Positions 40,260 through 49,326 of a stretch of 64,000 nucleotides of DNA are shown piece by piece. Positions within the stretch are counted from its first letter, which is position 1. Each line of letters begins with the position of its first letter. A program made the position numbers and the translations under genes. This stretch comes from Planctomycetota bacterium (GTDB lineage: Bacteria > Planctomycetota > B15-G4), in the NCBI GenBank assembly GCA_021604805.1, contig BQJR01000002.1:890665-954664 (forward strand), written 5' to 3'. The notes beneath the pieces were generated by a model that was not told the origin of the DNA, did not search any database, and worked only from the letters and a program-made list of their open reading frames with translations.

Positions 40260-41294
40260 TCACCACGACCAGCTCATCTCGCGCTTCCAGTCGTGCAGCG
40301 CGTCGGCGTTTCCGGCGAGCACGAGCGCGGGCCAGCGCGTGTCGCGGGGCGGTTCGTGTTGCGCGAGCGCGTCCACGAGCGCGGCGCGCCAGGAGGCGGG
40401 GGCTACGTCGAGCAGGTGCGCGAGGCCGAGCCCGTCGCGGGTTTGTTCGTCGCGCAGCAAAGCTTCGAGGTCGCCGGGGTCGGCGTGACCTGCGTCGACC
40501 CGCGCGAGCAACTCGCGATACGACGCGCTCGCGTCGTGCCAGGCCGGCGTGCCCGGGCCGCGATCGGGATGCGCCACGAGGCCCGCGCCTTCGGGCACCG
40601 TGACTTGCCGTGCCGCGCTCTCGAAGGACACTTGCCCGCTCTCGACTTCGAGCCGCGTGAGCCCTTCGGTGAGCACTTCCGTGGTGTAGATGCAGCCCAT
40701 GTCGACGGCCAGACCGCCGGGCGTGCCCACCTGGAACACGCGCGGCGCCGCGAAGATCGATGCCCGCAGGACGCCGTGATCCAAGTGCACGAAGTGCTCG
40801 GTGTCGCTGCGGCTGCGTTCGTGCGCGGCGGCCACGCGCAGGCGTCCGCCGGCTTCCAGTTCGAGCCAGCCGATGTCGGCCACTTCGATGCGCGCGCTGC
40901 CGGAACTCGGCGCGAGCAGTGCGTCGCCCGGGTGCAGCAGCGTGTGGCGCGGCGTGCGGTTCTCGGCGAACCATGTCACCGGGTAGCTCGGTGCTTGGGG
41001 GAACATCACGCTGCGCAACGCGAGCCCGAGGCCGAGCATCACGCAGGCCGCGATGAGCGCACGCCGTCCGAGCGAGAGTTCAGGACCCACGCTCGCGCGC
41101 GCTGACGATCGAGCGTGCGTGTCGCGGCCGGGCCTGCTGGTCGCGGCGCCGTGTGTTCCGGCATCGAGTTGCGGCGTGGGCCCTTGCCAGCGGTGCGCAC
41201 GCAGGGCCTGTTCGAGCGCGCGCAGCTCGGGGTCGGGCGTGCCGCTGCGATCCCAGAGGTCGTCGTGATCGGTGGTGGGGTCGTGCGGGTTCAT
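40260..41294 (-). CDS. FecR-like anti-sigma / sensor protein
   Basis: A 344-residue protein with an acidic cytoplasmic N-terminus (about 80 residues), one membrane helix (LIAACVMLGLGLALRSVMF) and an outer beta-rich domain. FVHLDHGVLRASIFAAPRVF and the following GLAVDMG strand resemble the FecR domain, which relays an outside signal to an ECF sigma factor. The C-terminal helices (ARVDAGHADPGDLEALLRDE) are extra. Its ATG overlaps the sigma gene stop (ATGA), supporting a sigma/anti-sigma pair. No TonB-dependent receptor lies beside it, so the signal is probably not iron-siderophore uptake. Confidence 0.75.
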   Translation of the reverse strand: MNPHDPTTDHDDLWDRSGTPDPELRALEQALRAHRWQGPTPQLDAGTHGAATSRPGRDTHARSSARASVGPELSLGRRALIAACVMLGLGLALRSVMFPQAPSYPVTWFAENRTPRHTLLHPGDALLAPSSGSARIEVADIGWLELEAGGRLRVAAAHERSRSDTEHFVHLDHGVLRASIFAAPRVFQVGTPGGLAVDMGCIYTTEVLTEGLTRLEVESGQVSFESAARQVTVPEGAGLVAHPDRGPGTPAWHDASASYRELLARVDAGHADPGDLEALLRDEQTRDGLGLAHLLDVAPASWRAALVDALAQHEPPRDTRWPALVLAGNADALHDWKREMSWSW

Positions 41295-41893
41295 GGCCAG
41301 CCCTCGCGGCGCAGACGTTCCTTGAGCAGCTTCATGCCGCGCGTGAGGTTCACGCGCACGGAGCCGTGGGTGAGTCCGGTGGCCGCTGCGATCTCGGGGC
41401 CGGTCATGCCCTCGACCAAGCGCATCGACAGCGTCTCGGCGTAGGACTCGGGGAGTTGGCGAAGCGTCGCGAGGATCTCCAGGCCTGTGCGATCTTCGCG
41501 CCGCGCCACGGGTTCCTCAACGAGCGCTTCGGTCGTCGCCGCCTTGCAGACGCCCGCGCGCGTGGCCTGCCGGCGTGCGATCGCGGCCAGCCACGCGCCC
41601 ACGTGCTCGTGAGTGCGCAAGGAGTGCAGTCCGCGCCAGGCCGCGAGGAACACGTCTTGCATGCTGTCGTCCGCGTCGCGTGGGCCGGCGCGCGCCAGCA
41701 GGATCGCGTGCACCATCGGCGCGAAACGCTCGTAGAGCGCGGTGAAGGCGCGCTGGTCGCCGTCGAGTGCGCGCTCCACGAGCTGTGTGTCCGCGGGAGA
41801 CGACGCCGCTCGCCCGCTCGCGACCTCGCGCGCCGCGGCGCTCAACTCAGGCGCCTCGGTGGTGCTTGCGGGCCAACGCGGCGAGCGGCTCAC
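41291..41893 (-). CDS. ECF RNA polymerase sigma factor
   Basis: Region 2 (LVERALDGDQRAFTALYERF, DADDSMQDVFLAAW) and region 4 (GMTGPEIAAATGLTHGSV, then NLTRGMKLLKERLR) are present, as in ECF sigma factors. The frame is open for 200 residues from GTG 41893, but the first 35 or so residues are low-complexity and overlap the upstream gene by 47 bases. GTG 41779 would remove them but clips the start of region 2, so the true start is unsettled. The following FecR-like gene overlaps by four bases. A cysteine-containing linker (GVCKAATTEALVEEPVARRE) lies between the regions. Confidence 0.87.
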   Translation of the reverse strand: MSRSPRWPASTTEAPELSAAAREVASGRAASSPADTQLVERALDGDQRAFTALYERFAPMVHAILLARAGPRDADDSMQDVFLAAWRGLHSLRTHEHVGAWLAAIARRQATRAGVCKAATTEALVEEPVARREDRTGLEILATLRQLPESYAETLSMRLVEGMTGPEIAAATGLTHGSVRVNLTRGMKLLKERLRREGWP

Positions 41894-42668
41894 GGTCGCG
41901 GGCTCCCAGGCCGAGGAAGGGCCCCACGATGAAGGTGACGTTCTTGCTCACGCGCACCGACCAGGGGTCGCTGCGATCCTCGACGAGTTGGAACAGCTTG
42001 TCGAGGTGTTGCCAGGTTTGCGCGTTGGGTTCGCCGTAGCCGCAGGTGGCGAGCACCACGCCGAGTTGTGCGGCGGCGTCGTCTGCGAGCAGCCGTGCGG
42101 CCTTGAGGAGACGCGCGTGGCCGTCGTCGTCGCCGAGGGGGGCGCCGGCCTGTGCGAGCGCGGCGTAGGCGTAGCCGAGGTCGAAGAGCGCGTGGCCGAT
42201 CGAGCGGGCTTCGGGCACGCCCTCCGGGCTCGGGGTCTGCAGGGCGTGATCGAGGCGCGCGGTGAGCGTCTTCACGAGCGCCTTGGCGTCGTCTTGTTTC
42301 TCTCGGGCCGACGGGTCGTAGCGCGTGGCCAGGCCGGTGGTGAGGATCACGGCGCGGCGCAGCGTCTCCATGTGCACGAGCAGGTCGGCGCTGGTGTCGA
42401 GCAACGCCGCGGTGTCGGCCACGAGCGTGGCGCGGTCGTAGCGCTCGTCGAGCTCGAAGGCGCCGTCGCCCCAGGGGAGCGAGCGCGCTTCGCCGATGTC
42501 GATCGGATGACAGATGGCGGGCGGCCCCCAGAGCGGGGTGGCGAGCGCGGCGGGAGCGAGCGGCGCCGCGGCAGCGGGTGCGAGGCCGGCAAGCGTGGCG
42601 CTCGTGGGCGTGGACAGCGGCGCGGTGAACGCGAGCGCGATGAGCGTGACAGGCAGCAGTGACGACAT
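41847..42668 (-). CDS. Secreted protein of unknown function
   Basis: A 273-residue protein with a signal peptide (SLLPVTLIALAFTAPLS) and an Ala/Pro-rich stretch, then an all-helical mature domain. No family is recognised; helices such as DTAALLDTSADLLVHMETLR and HALFDLGYAYAALAQAG suggest a helical-bundle or TPR-like fold. It ends 47 bases inside the upstream-most sigma-factor start, so it is the first gene of a probable three-gene unit: secreted protein, sigma, FecR-like sensor. It might be a ligand or partner of the sensor (inference). ATG 42668 gives the signal peptide; an earlier in-frame start would add 19 residues. Confidence 0.6.
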   Translation of the reverse strand: MSSLLPVTLIALAFTAPLSTPTSATLAGLAPAAAAPLAPAALATPLWGPPAICHPIDIGEARSLPWGDGAFELDERYDRATLVADTAALLDTSADLLVHMETLRRAVILTTGLATRYDPSAREKQDDAKALVKTLTARLDHALQTPSPEGVPEARSIGHALFDLGYAYAALAQAGAPLGDDDGHARLLKAARLLADDAAAQLGVVLATCGYGEPNAQTWQHLDKLFQLVEDRSDPWSVRVSKNVTFIVGPFLGLGARDREPLAALARKHHRGA

Positions 42669-42830
42669 GTTCGGACTCCTCAGCGATGCGGCTGGACGCC
42701 CGGCGTGGGCGGGCCTGTCGCACAAGAGCTTGCGCGCGTGCCGAGTGTTAACCGCGAATCTGCGCGCGCTCCGGCGTGACGGCGCGCGGGGCGCTGAGCG
42801 CGCTCGACACGCGTGGCGCCGCCCGCGAGC

Positions 42831-43934
42831 TCAGCGCGCCGCGGCCTCGGCGAACACGTCGAGGCTGGCGCGGGCGAGCGTGTCCCAGGTGTAGTGCTCG
42901 GCCACGCGTTGCGGGCCGCGCGCAGCGAAGTCGGCGCGCAGCTCGGCGTCGCCGGCCATGCGTTGCAGCGCACTGGCGAAGTCGTCGAGGTCGGCGGGAT
43001 CGAAGAGCAAGCCGCAGTCGCCGAGCGTCTCCACGAGGGCGGCGCGGTTGCTGCTCACGACCGCCGTGCCGCAGGCCTGCGCTTCGATCACGGGCAGGCC
43101 GAAGCCTTCGTGCAACGAACCGCAGGCGTAGAACTCGGCGCCGGCGAGCAGCGCGGGCAACTCGTCTTCGAGCACGAAGCCGGGCAGGTGCAGGCGGTCG
43201 TCGGGCACGCCGAGTTCGCGGCCGCGCGCGCGCAGCTTGTCGGCGTTCTCGTTCTTGGGGCCGCCGAGCACGAGCACCCACTCCTCGGGCAGCTTGGCGT
43301 GCGCGAAGGCCTCGAGCAGGCCGTCGTGATTCTTGCGACCGTCGTACTGGCCCACGCAGATCAGGTACGGGCGCTCGGCGAGGCCGTGCTTCGCGAGCAC
43401 GCGCTGCAGCTGCTCTTCGGGCGGACGACGGAACACGTCGGTGTCCACGGCGAGCGGCACCACGCGCACCTTCTCGGGCGGGCAGTCCACGTAGTGGCCC
43501 AGCGCGTCGCGGCCTTGCTCGCTGTACGAGATCACGAGGTCGGCGCGCGCCACGGTTTCGCGGATGCGTTGCTGTCGCGACACGCGCCACGACTCGCTCG
43601 AGAGCTCCGGGAACTCGAACACGTTGAGGTCGTGCATCATCACGGTCTTGGGGAAGCGCGCGACGGCGGGCAGGCGGATGCCCACGCCGTGGAACACGTC
43701 CACCGGGCGGCCGAGCGTGAACCACTGCAAGCCGTCGACCAGGGCACGCCGCGGCGCGTTGGGCAGCAGGCCGGCGATGAGTTTGCGACGCGTCCAGCGA
43801 TTGCTGCGCACGGCGAGCACGTACTCGTTGTCGGGCGCCACGCGCGCGCAACCTTCGACCAAGTTCCAACCGTAGGTCGAGATGCCGCCGCGGCTCTCGC
43901 GTGCGCAGGAGGTCACGTCGAAAACGATGCGCAT
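42831..43934 (-). CDS. Glycosyltransferase family 4
   Basis: A 367-residue GT-B glycosyltransferase. The donor-binding motif is SLHEGFGLPVIEAQACGTAV with the EX7E glutamates. The N-terminal glycine-rich loop is RESRGGISTYGWNLVEG. The middle segment YLICVGQYDGRKNHDGLLEAF is typical of mannosyl- or rhamnosyltransferases in polysaccharide pathways. The sugar and acceptor are unknown. It lies 112 bases behind pyrG on the same strand and close to Kdo/LPS genes, so an LPS or capsule role is plausible. Confidence 0.9.
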   Translation of the reverse strand: MRIVFDVTSCARESRGGISTYGWNLVEGCARVAPDNEYVLAVRSNRWTRRKLIAGLLPNAPRRALVDGLQWFTLGRPVDVFHGVGIRLPAVARFPKTVMMHDLNVFEFPELSSESWRVSRQQRIRETVARADLVISYSEQGRDALGHYVDCPPEKVRVVPLAVDTDVFRRPPEEQLQRVLAKHGLAERPYLICVGQYDGRKNHDGLLEAFAHAKLPEEWVLVLGGPKNENADKLRARGRELGVPDDRLHLPGFVLEDELPALLAGAEFYACGSLHEGFGLPVIEAQACGTAVVSSNRAALVETLGDCGLLFDPADLDDFASALQRMAGDAELRADFAARGPQRVAEHYTWDTLARASLDVFAEAAAR

Positions 43935-44046
43935 AGTTTCGGTGGCGGGGCGCGAGAGGGCGTGACGCGTGGCCGCGCGCGAGAGCGCGACGCGGGGCGA
44001 AGAAGCGCGGTGTACGACTCGGCGCGCCGCTCAGCGCGCGCCGAAC

Positions 44047-45726
44047 TCAGCTGTCGGCGGCGCCGTGTTCACGCCCGGCGTGACTCGCCGGGCGGCGGGC
44101 TTTTCCCGGGGAGGCGCCCCCGCTGCTGGTGTGGTCGACGCCCATCGAGGCCTTCACGAAATCACGGAAGAGCGGGTTCGGGCGCGTGGGTTTGCTGGTG
44201 AACTCCGGGTGGAACTGCACGGCCACGAACCAGCGATGCCCGGGGATCTCCACGATCTCGACCAGGTCTTTCTCGGTGTTGATGCCGGTGAAGGCCATAC
44301 CCGCGGCGCTCAACTGCTCGCGGTAGTCGTTGTTGAACTCGTAGCGATGACGGTGCCGCTCGCTCACGTTGTCTTCGCCGTACGCGTCGCGCGCGAAGCC
44401 CTGCGAGAGCTGGCAACTCTGCGCGCCGAGTCGCATCGTGCCGCCCTTGCGCGTGATCTTCTGCTGCTCGTCGATGAGGCAGATCACGGGGTGCGGCGTG
44501 TCGGGGTCGATCTCCTGACTGTTCGCGCCTTGCAGCCCGCACACGTTGCGCGCGAGCTCGATCACCGCCATGTGCAGGCCGTAGCACAGCCCGAAGTACG
44601 GGATGTTGTTCTCGCGCGCCCACTGTGCGGCGAGCACCTTGCCTTCGATGCCGCGCCCGCCGAAGCCGCCGGGCACGCAGATGCCGTGCATGCCGCCGAG
44701 GCGTTCGGCCACGTTGTCGGCGGCCAGGTCGTCGGACGAGAGCTTGTGCAGCTTGATCTTCACGCCGTTCGCGATGCCCGCGTGCGCGAGCGCTTCGTAG
44801 ATCGACTTGTAAGCGTCGTTGAGGCCGATGTACTTGCCGACGACGGCCACGTCGATCTCTCGCTCGGTGGTGCGCACCACATCCACGATGCGCTCCCAAG
44901 CCGAGAGGTCGGGCGCGGGCAGTTCGAGCCCCAGCGCCTGGCCGATGATGCGCGACATGCCTTCGCGCTCGAGCATCAACGGCAGCTCGTAGATCGAGTG
45001 CGCGACATCCTGTTCCTCGATCACGCGCTCGGGGCGCACGTTGCAGAACAGGCTGATCTTGCGGCGCATCTCCTCGGTCATGGGGTGCTCGGTGCGACAC
45101 ACGAGCACGTCGGGTTGGATGCCGATCTCGCGCAGCTTGCCCACGGACTGCTGCGTGGGCTTCGTCTTCAGCTCACCGCTGGCAGCCAGGTGCACGAGCA
45201 GGGTGAGGTGAATGAACAAGCAGGTCTGCGGCGGCTGCTCGAGGCTGTACTGACGAATCGCTTCGAGGAAGGGCAGGCTCTCGATGTCGCCCACCGTGCC
45301 GCCGATCTCGGTGATGACCACGTCGACGTCGGGGCCGGACAAGCGCTCGATGCCGGCTTTGATCTCGTCGGTGATGTGCGGGATCACCTGCACGGTTTGC
45401 CCGAGGTACTCGCCGGCGCGTTCCTTCGCGATCACCGAGCTGTAGATCTTGCCGGTGGTGTAGTTGCAGTCGGCGGTGAGCGGGGCGTGCGTGAAGCGCT
45501 CGTAGTGACCGAGGTCGAGGTCCATCTCGGAGCCGTCGTTCAGCACGTAGACCTCGCCGTGCTGATACGGGTTCATCGTGCCCGGGTCGACGTTGATGTA
45601 CGGGTCGAGCTTCTGCATGCGCACGCGCAGACCGCAGTTCTCGAGCAGGCAGCCCAGGCTGGCCGCGGTGAGCCCCTTACCCAGGGACGAAACCACGCCG
45701 CCGGTAACAAAGATGTGCCTACTCAT
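44047..45726 (-). CDS. pyrG: CTP synthase
   Basis: PyrG aminates UTP to CTP with glutamine. The 559 residues show the synthase P-loop ([17 protein letters not shown]), the UTP-site [16 protein letters not shown] and [19 protein letters not shown]-terminal class I glutaminase has nucleophile C381 in [14 protein letters not shown] and a downstream His-Glu in FHPEF. The nucleophile elbow is usually GICLGMQ; here Y and H replace L and Q, a divergent form. A basic, Gly/Ser-rich tail of about 30 residues is added at the C-terminus. The start overlaps the kdsB stop (ATGA), coupling CTP supply to CMP-Kdo formation. Confidence 0.96.
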   Translation of the reverse strand: MSRHIFVTGGVVSSLGKGLTAASLGCLLENCGLRVRMQKLDPYINVDPGTMNPYQHGEVYVLNDGSEMDLDLGHYERFTHAPLTADCNYTTGKIYSSVIAKERAGEYLGQTVQVIPHITDEIKAGIERLSGPDVDVVITEIGGTVGDIESLPFLEAIRQYSLEQPPQTCLFIHLTLLVHLAASGELKTKPTQQSVGKLREIGIQPDVLVCRTEHPMTEEMRRKISLFCNVRPERVIEEQDVAHSIYELPLMLEREGMSRIIGQALGLELPAPDLSAWERIVDVVRTTEREIDVAVVGKYIGLNDAYKSIYEALAHAGIANGVKIKLHKLSSDDLAADNVAERLGGMHGICVPGGFGGRGIEGKVLAAQWARENNIPYFGLCYGLHMAVIELARNVCGLQGANSQEIDPDTPHPVICLIDEQQKITRKGGTMRLGAQSCQLSQGFARDAYGEDNVSERHRHRYEFNNDYREQLSAAGMAFTGINTEKDLVEIVEIPGHRWFVAVQFHPEFTSKPTRPNPLFRDFVKASMGVDHTSSGGASPGKARRPASHAGREHGAADS

Positions 45727-46499
45727 GCTGTCCTTTCGCCGAGACGCTTCACGAAGCGAGCGTAGTCGTCGGGTGTGTCGATTCCCAGGCCGTCATTGTC
45801 GCTGGAAATCACGCCGATGGACATGCCCATGGCGAGCGCGCGGAGCTGTTCCAGGCGCTCGCGGAGCTCGATCCGGGCTGGCGGCGCGGCGGCGAAGCGC
45901 AGCAGCGCGTCGCGGCGCCAGGCGTAGACGCCGAGATGCAGCCAGATGCCCTCGGGGTCGCTGCCGTGCGGGATCGTGGAGCGCGAGAAGTAGAGCGCGC
46001 GGCCGGCGTCGCTGCAGACGACTTTCACGGCGTTCGGGTCCACGGCGAGGTCGGCCTCGTGCGCGCCGAGCGGCCGCGCCATCGTGGCCAGCTCGTCGCC
46101 GTGTTCGTGCAGCCGGGCCACCAAGCGCTCGAGGTCTTCGGGTTCGATCTCGGGCTCGTCGCCCTGCACGTTCACCAGGATCTCGTGGGGCAGGCGGCCG
46201 GCCACCTCGGCCATGCGGTCGGTGCCCGAAGGGTGCGACGGGTCGGTCATGAGCGCTTCGGCGCCGAAAGCCGCGCAGGCCTCGGCGATGCGCGCGTCGT
46301 CCGTGGCCACCACGACATCGCTGAAGCAGCGCGCGCGACGTACCTGTTCCCACACGTGCTGGATGAGCGGCTTGCCCGTCTCGGCGAGCAGCGGTTTCCC
46401 CGGCAGCCGGGTCGACGCCCAACGCGCGGGGATCACGGCGGCCGCGCGCGGCGCGTCGTCGTCGCGCGGCGCGTTGCTGTCGCGCGCTGAGTCACTCAC
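45723..46499 (-). CDS. kdsB: CMP-Kdo synthetase (3-deoxy-manno-octulosonate cytidylyltransferase)
   Basis: KdsB joins CTP and Kdo to make CMP-Kdo for the LPS inner core. The 258 residues contain [16 protein letters not shown] at the N-terminus, the VVATDD metal site, [16 protein letters not shown] and the [17 protein letters not shown] strand. The length fits the E. coli enzyme (248). The GTG at 46499 overlaps the lipoprotein stop (GTGA). It sits between a lipoprotein gene and pyrG, whose product makes its substrate, so the order has metabolic logic. Confidence 0.94.
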   Translation of the reverse strand: MSDSARDSNAPRDDDAPRAAAVIPARWASTRLPGKPLLAETGKPLIQHVWEQVRRARCFSDVVVATDDARIAEACAAFGAEALMTDPSHPSGTDRMAEVAGRLPHEILVNVQGDEPEIEPEDLERLVARLHEHGDELATMARPLGAHEADLAVDPNAVKVVCSDAGRALYFSRSTIPHGSDPEGIWLHLGVYAWRRDALLRFAAAPPARIELRERLEQLRALAMGMSIGVISSDNDGLGIDTPDDYARFVKRLGERTA

Positions 46500-47110
46500 G
46501 CGTCGACCTCGACATCCACTTCGACTTCTTGATCGCGCAGCCGACTGTGCCCCTCTGGATTGGCGACGAACTGCAGCCCGCCCACGTGCGAGTAGTACTC
46601 GTTCATGATCAGCTTGCACTGACCGAAGGCGGTGCGCGCCTCGCGGTCGGCACTGTCTTGCGGCTCGAGCCACTCGGACCACACGCCGTCGCGCAGCACG
46701 TGCAGGCTGCTGGGGAGTGCCGCGCCCAGTGTCTTCGAAGCCGTGCCGCCTGGCGCTCCGATCGCCCGCGCTCCCGTGCTCGGCCCACTCCCGCCACGCG
46801 TGGCGTGCCGATCGAAACCGGCGCGCTCCAAGGAAGCCAGCAACTGTCCGATGAGCTGGTCGGGCGCGAGCTTCAGATCCGCGTTCTTGCGCTGCTCCGA
46901 GTACACGTCTTGGAGGCCCGGATGCGTCTCGTTGGCGAGCGCGAGCTGGATCCCTTGCTCGGCGTCGTACAATCGCACCTCCACGCGGCTCCCCGCGGGG
47001 AAGGTCACTTCCGGGATCGACGAGCAGGCGCCCGCGCTGAGCCCCAGCAACAAGAGGGCCAGCCAGGGGCCGGGTCGACAGCGAGCAGTTCTCGGGATGG
47101 AAGGCAGCAT
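46496..47110 (-). CDS. Lipoprotein of unknown function next to kdsB
   Basis: A 204-residue protein with a lipoprotein signal (WLALLLLGLSAGACSS, lipobox SAGAC). The mature part begins with beta strands (RVEVRLYDAEQGIQLAL) and contains tyrosine-rich strands (LIMNEYYSHVGGLQFVAN). No known family is recognised. It is anchored in the outer or inner membrane and translated with kdsB through a GTGA overlap, so it may take part in LPS handling (inference). ATG 47110 follows a basic n-region. It diverges from the Kdo-kinase-like gene, whose own start is uncertain. Confidence 0.72.
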   Translation of the reverse strand: MLPSIPRTARCRPGPWLALLLLGLSAGACSSIPEVTFPAGSRVEVRLYDAEQGIQLALANETHPGLQDVYSEQRKNADLKLAPDQLIGQLLASLERAGFDRHATRGGSGPSTGARAIGAPGGTASKTLGAALPSSLHVLRDGVWSEWLEPQDSADREARTAFGQCKLIMNEYYSHVGGLQFVANPEGHSRLRDQEVEVDVEVDA

Positions 47111-47198
47111 TCGCGGGGGCCGTGAGAGTTTCCGGAGTGCGTCAAGCCGAGGGTTCGGCGGCGCGCGCAACCCCCATGGGAAGGCAAGGCCCGAGAGC

Positions 47199-47897
47199 GT
47201 GTCAAGCGCAGCACCCAGCAAGGTCGTTCCGCCGTGCACGCGCGAGGAGCTGAACAGCTTCCCGTCGCAGCTCGTGAAGGACGAAGGCCCCGGCGCGCCG
47301 CAGGTCACGCGCTTCGAGCTCCCCGAGGGCGCCGTGATCCTCAAGGAGTGGACGCCGTCGGGTCATTTCCTGCTGCGTTGGTGGGCCGGCCAGATCATGC
47401 GCCGCGAGATGCAGCACTACGCGCTGCTCGACGGCACGCCCGGCATCCCGCGCTTCCGCGGCGCCTTCGATCGCAACGCCTTCCTGATCCAGTGGGTCGA
47501 CGCGCAACCGCTCAAGCGCCGGCTCGGCAAGCCGCTCATGGAAACCGCGCTCGACAACCTCGAACGCGTGCTCGCCGGCCTGCACCAACGCCGCTTCGCG
47601 CACCTCGATCTGCATCAGCGCCTGAACACGCTCGTCGGGGCTGACGGCGAAGTCTGGCTGATCGACCTCGGCCAAGGTCTCAACTGTCAGCGCGGTCCGA
47701 TCCGTCGCCTGCTCTTCCCGCTGCTCGCGCGCATCGACCGGCGCGCGCTCGACAAGTTCCGCGCGCGCTACGTGCCGCACACGATCCCCGAGGCCCGTCG
47801 CGATCGCCTCGTGAAGCGCTACGGCGAGCGCAAGACGGACCACTTCAAGCACTTCCACCGCTGGGTGCGCCGCCTGCTCTCCGACGACGCCGACTGA
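47199..47897 (+). CDS. Lipopolysaccharide (Kdo/heptose) kinase-like protein
   Basis: About 232 residues with the small-kinase pattern of the WaaP/KdkA group: VILKEWTPSG near the nucleotide-binding strand, the catalytic AHLDLHQRLNTLV loop (H135, D137), and the metal-binding VWLIDLGQG strand. These kinases phosphorylate Kdo or heptose in the LPS core. The neighbouring divergent kdsB makes CMP-Kdo, which supports a Kdo kinase. GTG 47199 is chosen; an ATG at 47097 is also in frame but would overlap the divergent lipoprotein gene. It converges with the MBOAT gene, 10 bases apart. Confidence 0.78.
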   Translation: MSSAAPSKVVPPCTREELNSFPSQLVKDEGPGAPQVTRFELPEGAVILKEWTPSGHFLLRWWAGQIMRREMQHYALLDGTPGIPRFRGAFDRNAFLIQWVDAQPLKRRLGKPLMETALDNLERVLAGLHQRRFAHLDLHQRLNTLVGADGEVWLIDLGQGLNCQRGPIRRLLFPLLARIDRRALDKFRARYVPHTIPEARRDRLVKRYGERKTDHFKHFHRWVRRLLSDDAD

Positions 47898-47907
47898 TCG
47901 CGACGCG

Positions 47908-49317
47908 TCAGAACTGGAAGTAGATGAACGCGTTGGAGCTCGACATCACGAAGATCAGCACGCCGATCACGAGCCCCATCAGCACGCCTTGCACCACGGT
48001 GGGCAGCGCGAGCAGTCGCTTGGTGAAGCCCGCGTAGAATTTGGCCGGCTGGTAGTGCGTGAGGATGCTGGCCGCGATGGCCAACCAAGCCCAGATGGGC
48101 AGCTCGTTGCCCTCGCCGAACTCGGTGAGCACGGCCGCCACCGACTCGAAGGACTCGCCGCGCACCGCGAGCAGCGTGAAGGACACGAAGCTCAGCGTGA
48201 ACACGAAGGACAGCGCCTTCTTGAAGGGCGTCGTGGCGAACTGTTTGCCGCCGCGCAGACGCTCGAACCAACGCTCGAGCGCCATGGCGATGCCCTGGAA
48301 CAAGCCGTAGAGCAGCCAGAGCACGCTGGCACCGTGCCACAACCCGATGATCACCATGGTGACGATCAGGTTGAACACCACGCGCGGTTCGCTGGCTTTG
48401 CTGCCGCCCAGCGGGAAGTACACGTAGTCGCGCACCCAGAACGAGAGCGTGGTGTGCCAGCGTCGCCAGAACTCGCGGATCGACTTGGACTGCATCGGCT
48501 GCAGGAAGTTCTCGGGCAGGTCGAAGCCGAACAGTCGCGCGGTGCCGATGGCGATGTCGGAGTAGCCCGAGAAGTCGAAGTAGATCTGGAACGAGAAGCC
48601 GAAGGTCGCGAGCACGTGCACCCACGCTGCCCACTCTCCGGGTGAGTTGTGCACCGGGTCCACGAGGTAGAGCGCGAGCGTGTCGGCGATGAGCGCCTTC
48701 TTCATCAGGCCCGTGCCGATGCGGTACAGGCCGTCGTGCAGGCGGGCGCGGTCGAAGCGCGGCTTCCACTCGAGCTGCGGCAAGAAGCTGCTCGCGCGCA
48801 CGATCGGTCCCGCGACGAGCTGCGGGAAGAAGCTCACGAAGAGCGCGAAGTCGAGCAGGTTGCGCGCCGGCTTGAGCGTGCCGCGGTACACGTCGATCGT
48901 GTAGGAGAGCGTTTGGAACGTGTAGAAGGAGATGCCCACGGGCACCACCGCGCTCCAGGCGGCCGTGCGCAGCGCCGCGCCCGCGCCGTCTTCGGGGAGC
49001 ACGGGTTCGAGCAGTTCCACGGTCCACAGCGAGTACTTGAAGTAAGCCAGCAACCCGAGGTTGCCGGCCAGGCTGAGGAGCAGCACGGCCTTGCGCCGCG
49101 ACTTCGTGGTCGACGCCTCCATCCACTGTGCGCAGTGATAATCGAGCACGGTGGAGAACACGATCAGCAGCAGGAACCACGGCTCCCACGATCCGTAGAA
49201 CACGTAGCTGGCGGCGAGCAGCAGCACGCTGCGCGCGTTGCGGTGTCCGGCGATCAGCCAGAACAGGCCGAGCACGATGGCCAGGAAGACGCCGAACTGC
49301 CAGGTGTGGAAGGCCAA
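47908..49317 (-). CDS. MBOAT-family O-acyltransferase (AlgI-like)
   Basis: A 469-residue polytopic membrane protein with about 11 hydrophobic helices. The MBOAT hallmarks are the cytoplasmic FDFSGYSDIAIGTARLFGF, the LRMP-like REFWRRWHTTLSFWVRDYVY and the catalytic histidine in IIGLWHGAS. AlgI-type members carry acyl groups across the membrane for O-acetylation of alginate, peptidoglycan or other glycans. The SGNH-like protein gene lies 9 bases upstream on the same strand, forming a typical AlgI/AlgJ- or PatA/PatB-style pair. The target polymer is unknown. Confidence 0.93.
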   Translation of the reverse strand: MAFHTWQFGVFLAIVLGLFWLIAGHRNARSVLLLAASYVFYGSWEPWFLLLIVFSTVLDYHCAQWMEASTTKSRRKAVLLLSLAGNLGLLAYFKYSLWTVELLEPVLPEDGAGAALRTAAWSAVVPVGISFYTFQTLSYTIDVYRGTLKPARNLLDFALFVSFFPQLVAGPIVRASSFLPQLEWKPRFDRARLHDGLYRIGTGLMKKALIADTLALYLVDPVHNSPGEWAAWVHVLATFGFSFQIYFDFSGYSDIAIGTARLFGFDLPENFLQPMQSKSIREFWRRWHTTLSFWVRDYVYFPLGGSKASEPRVVFNLIVTMVIIGLWHGASVLWLLYGLFQGIAMALERWFERLRGGKQFATTPFKKALSFVFTLSFVSFTLLAVRGESFESVAAVLTEFGEGNELPIWAWLAIAASILTHYQPAKFYAGFTKRLLALPTVVQGVLMGLVIGVLIFVMSSSNAFIYFQF

Positions 49318-49326
49318 GGTTCCGGG

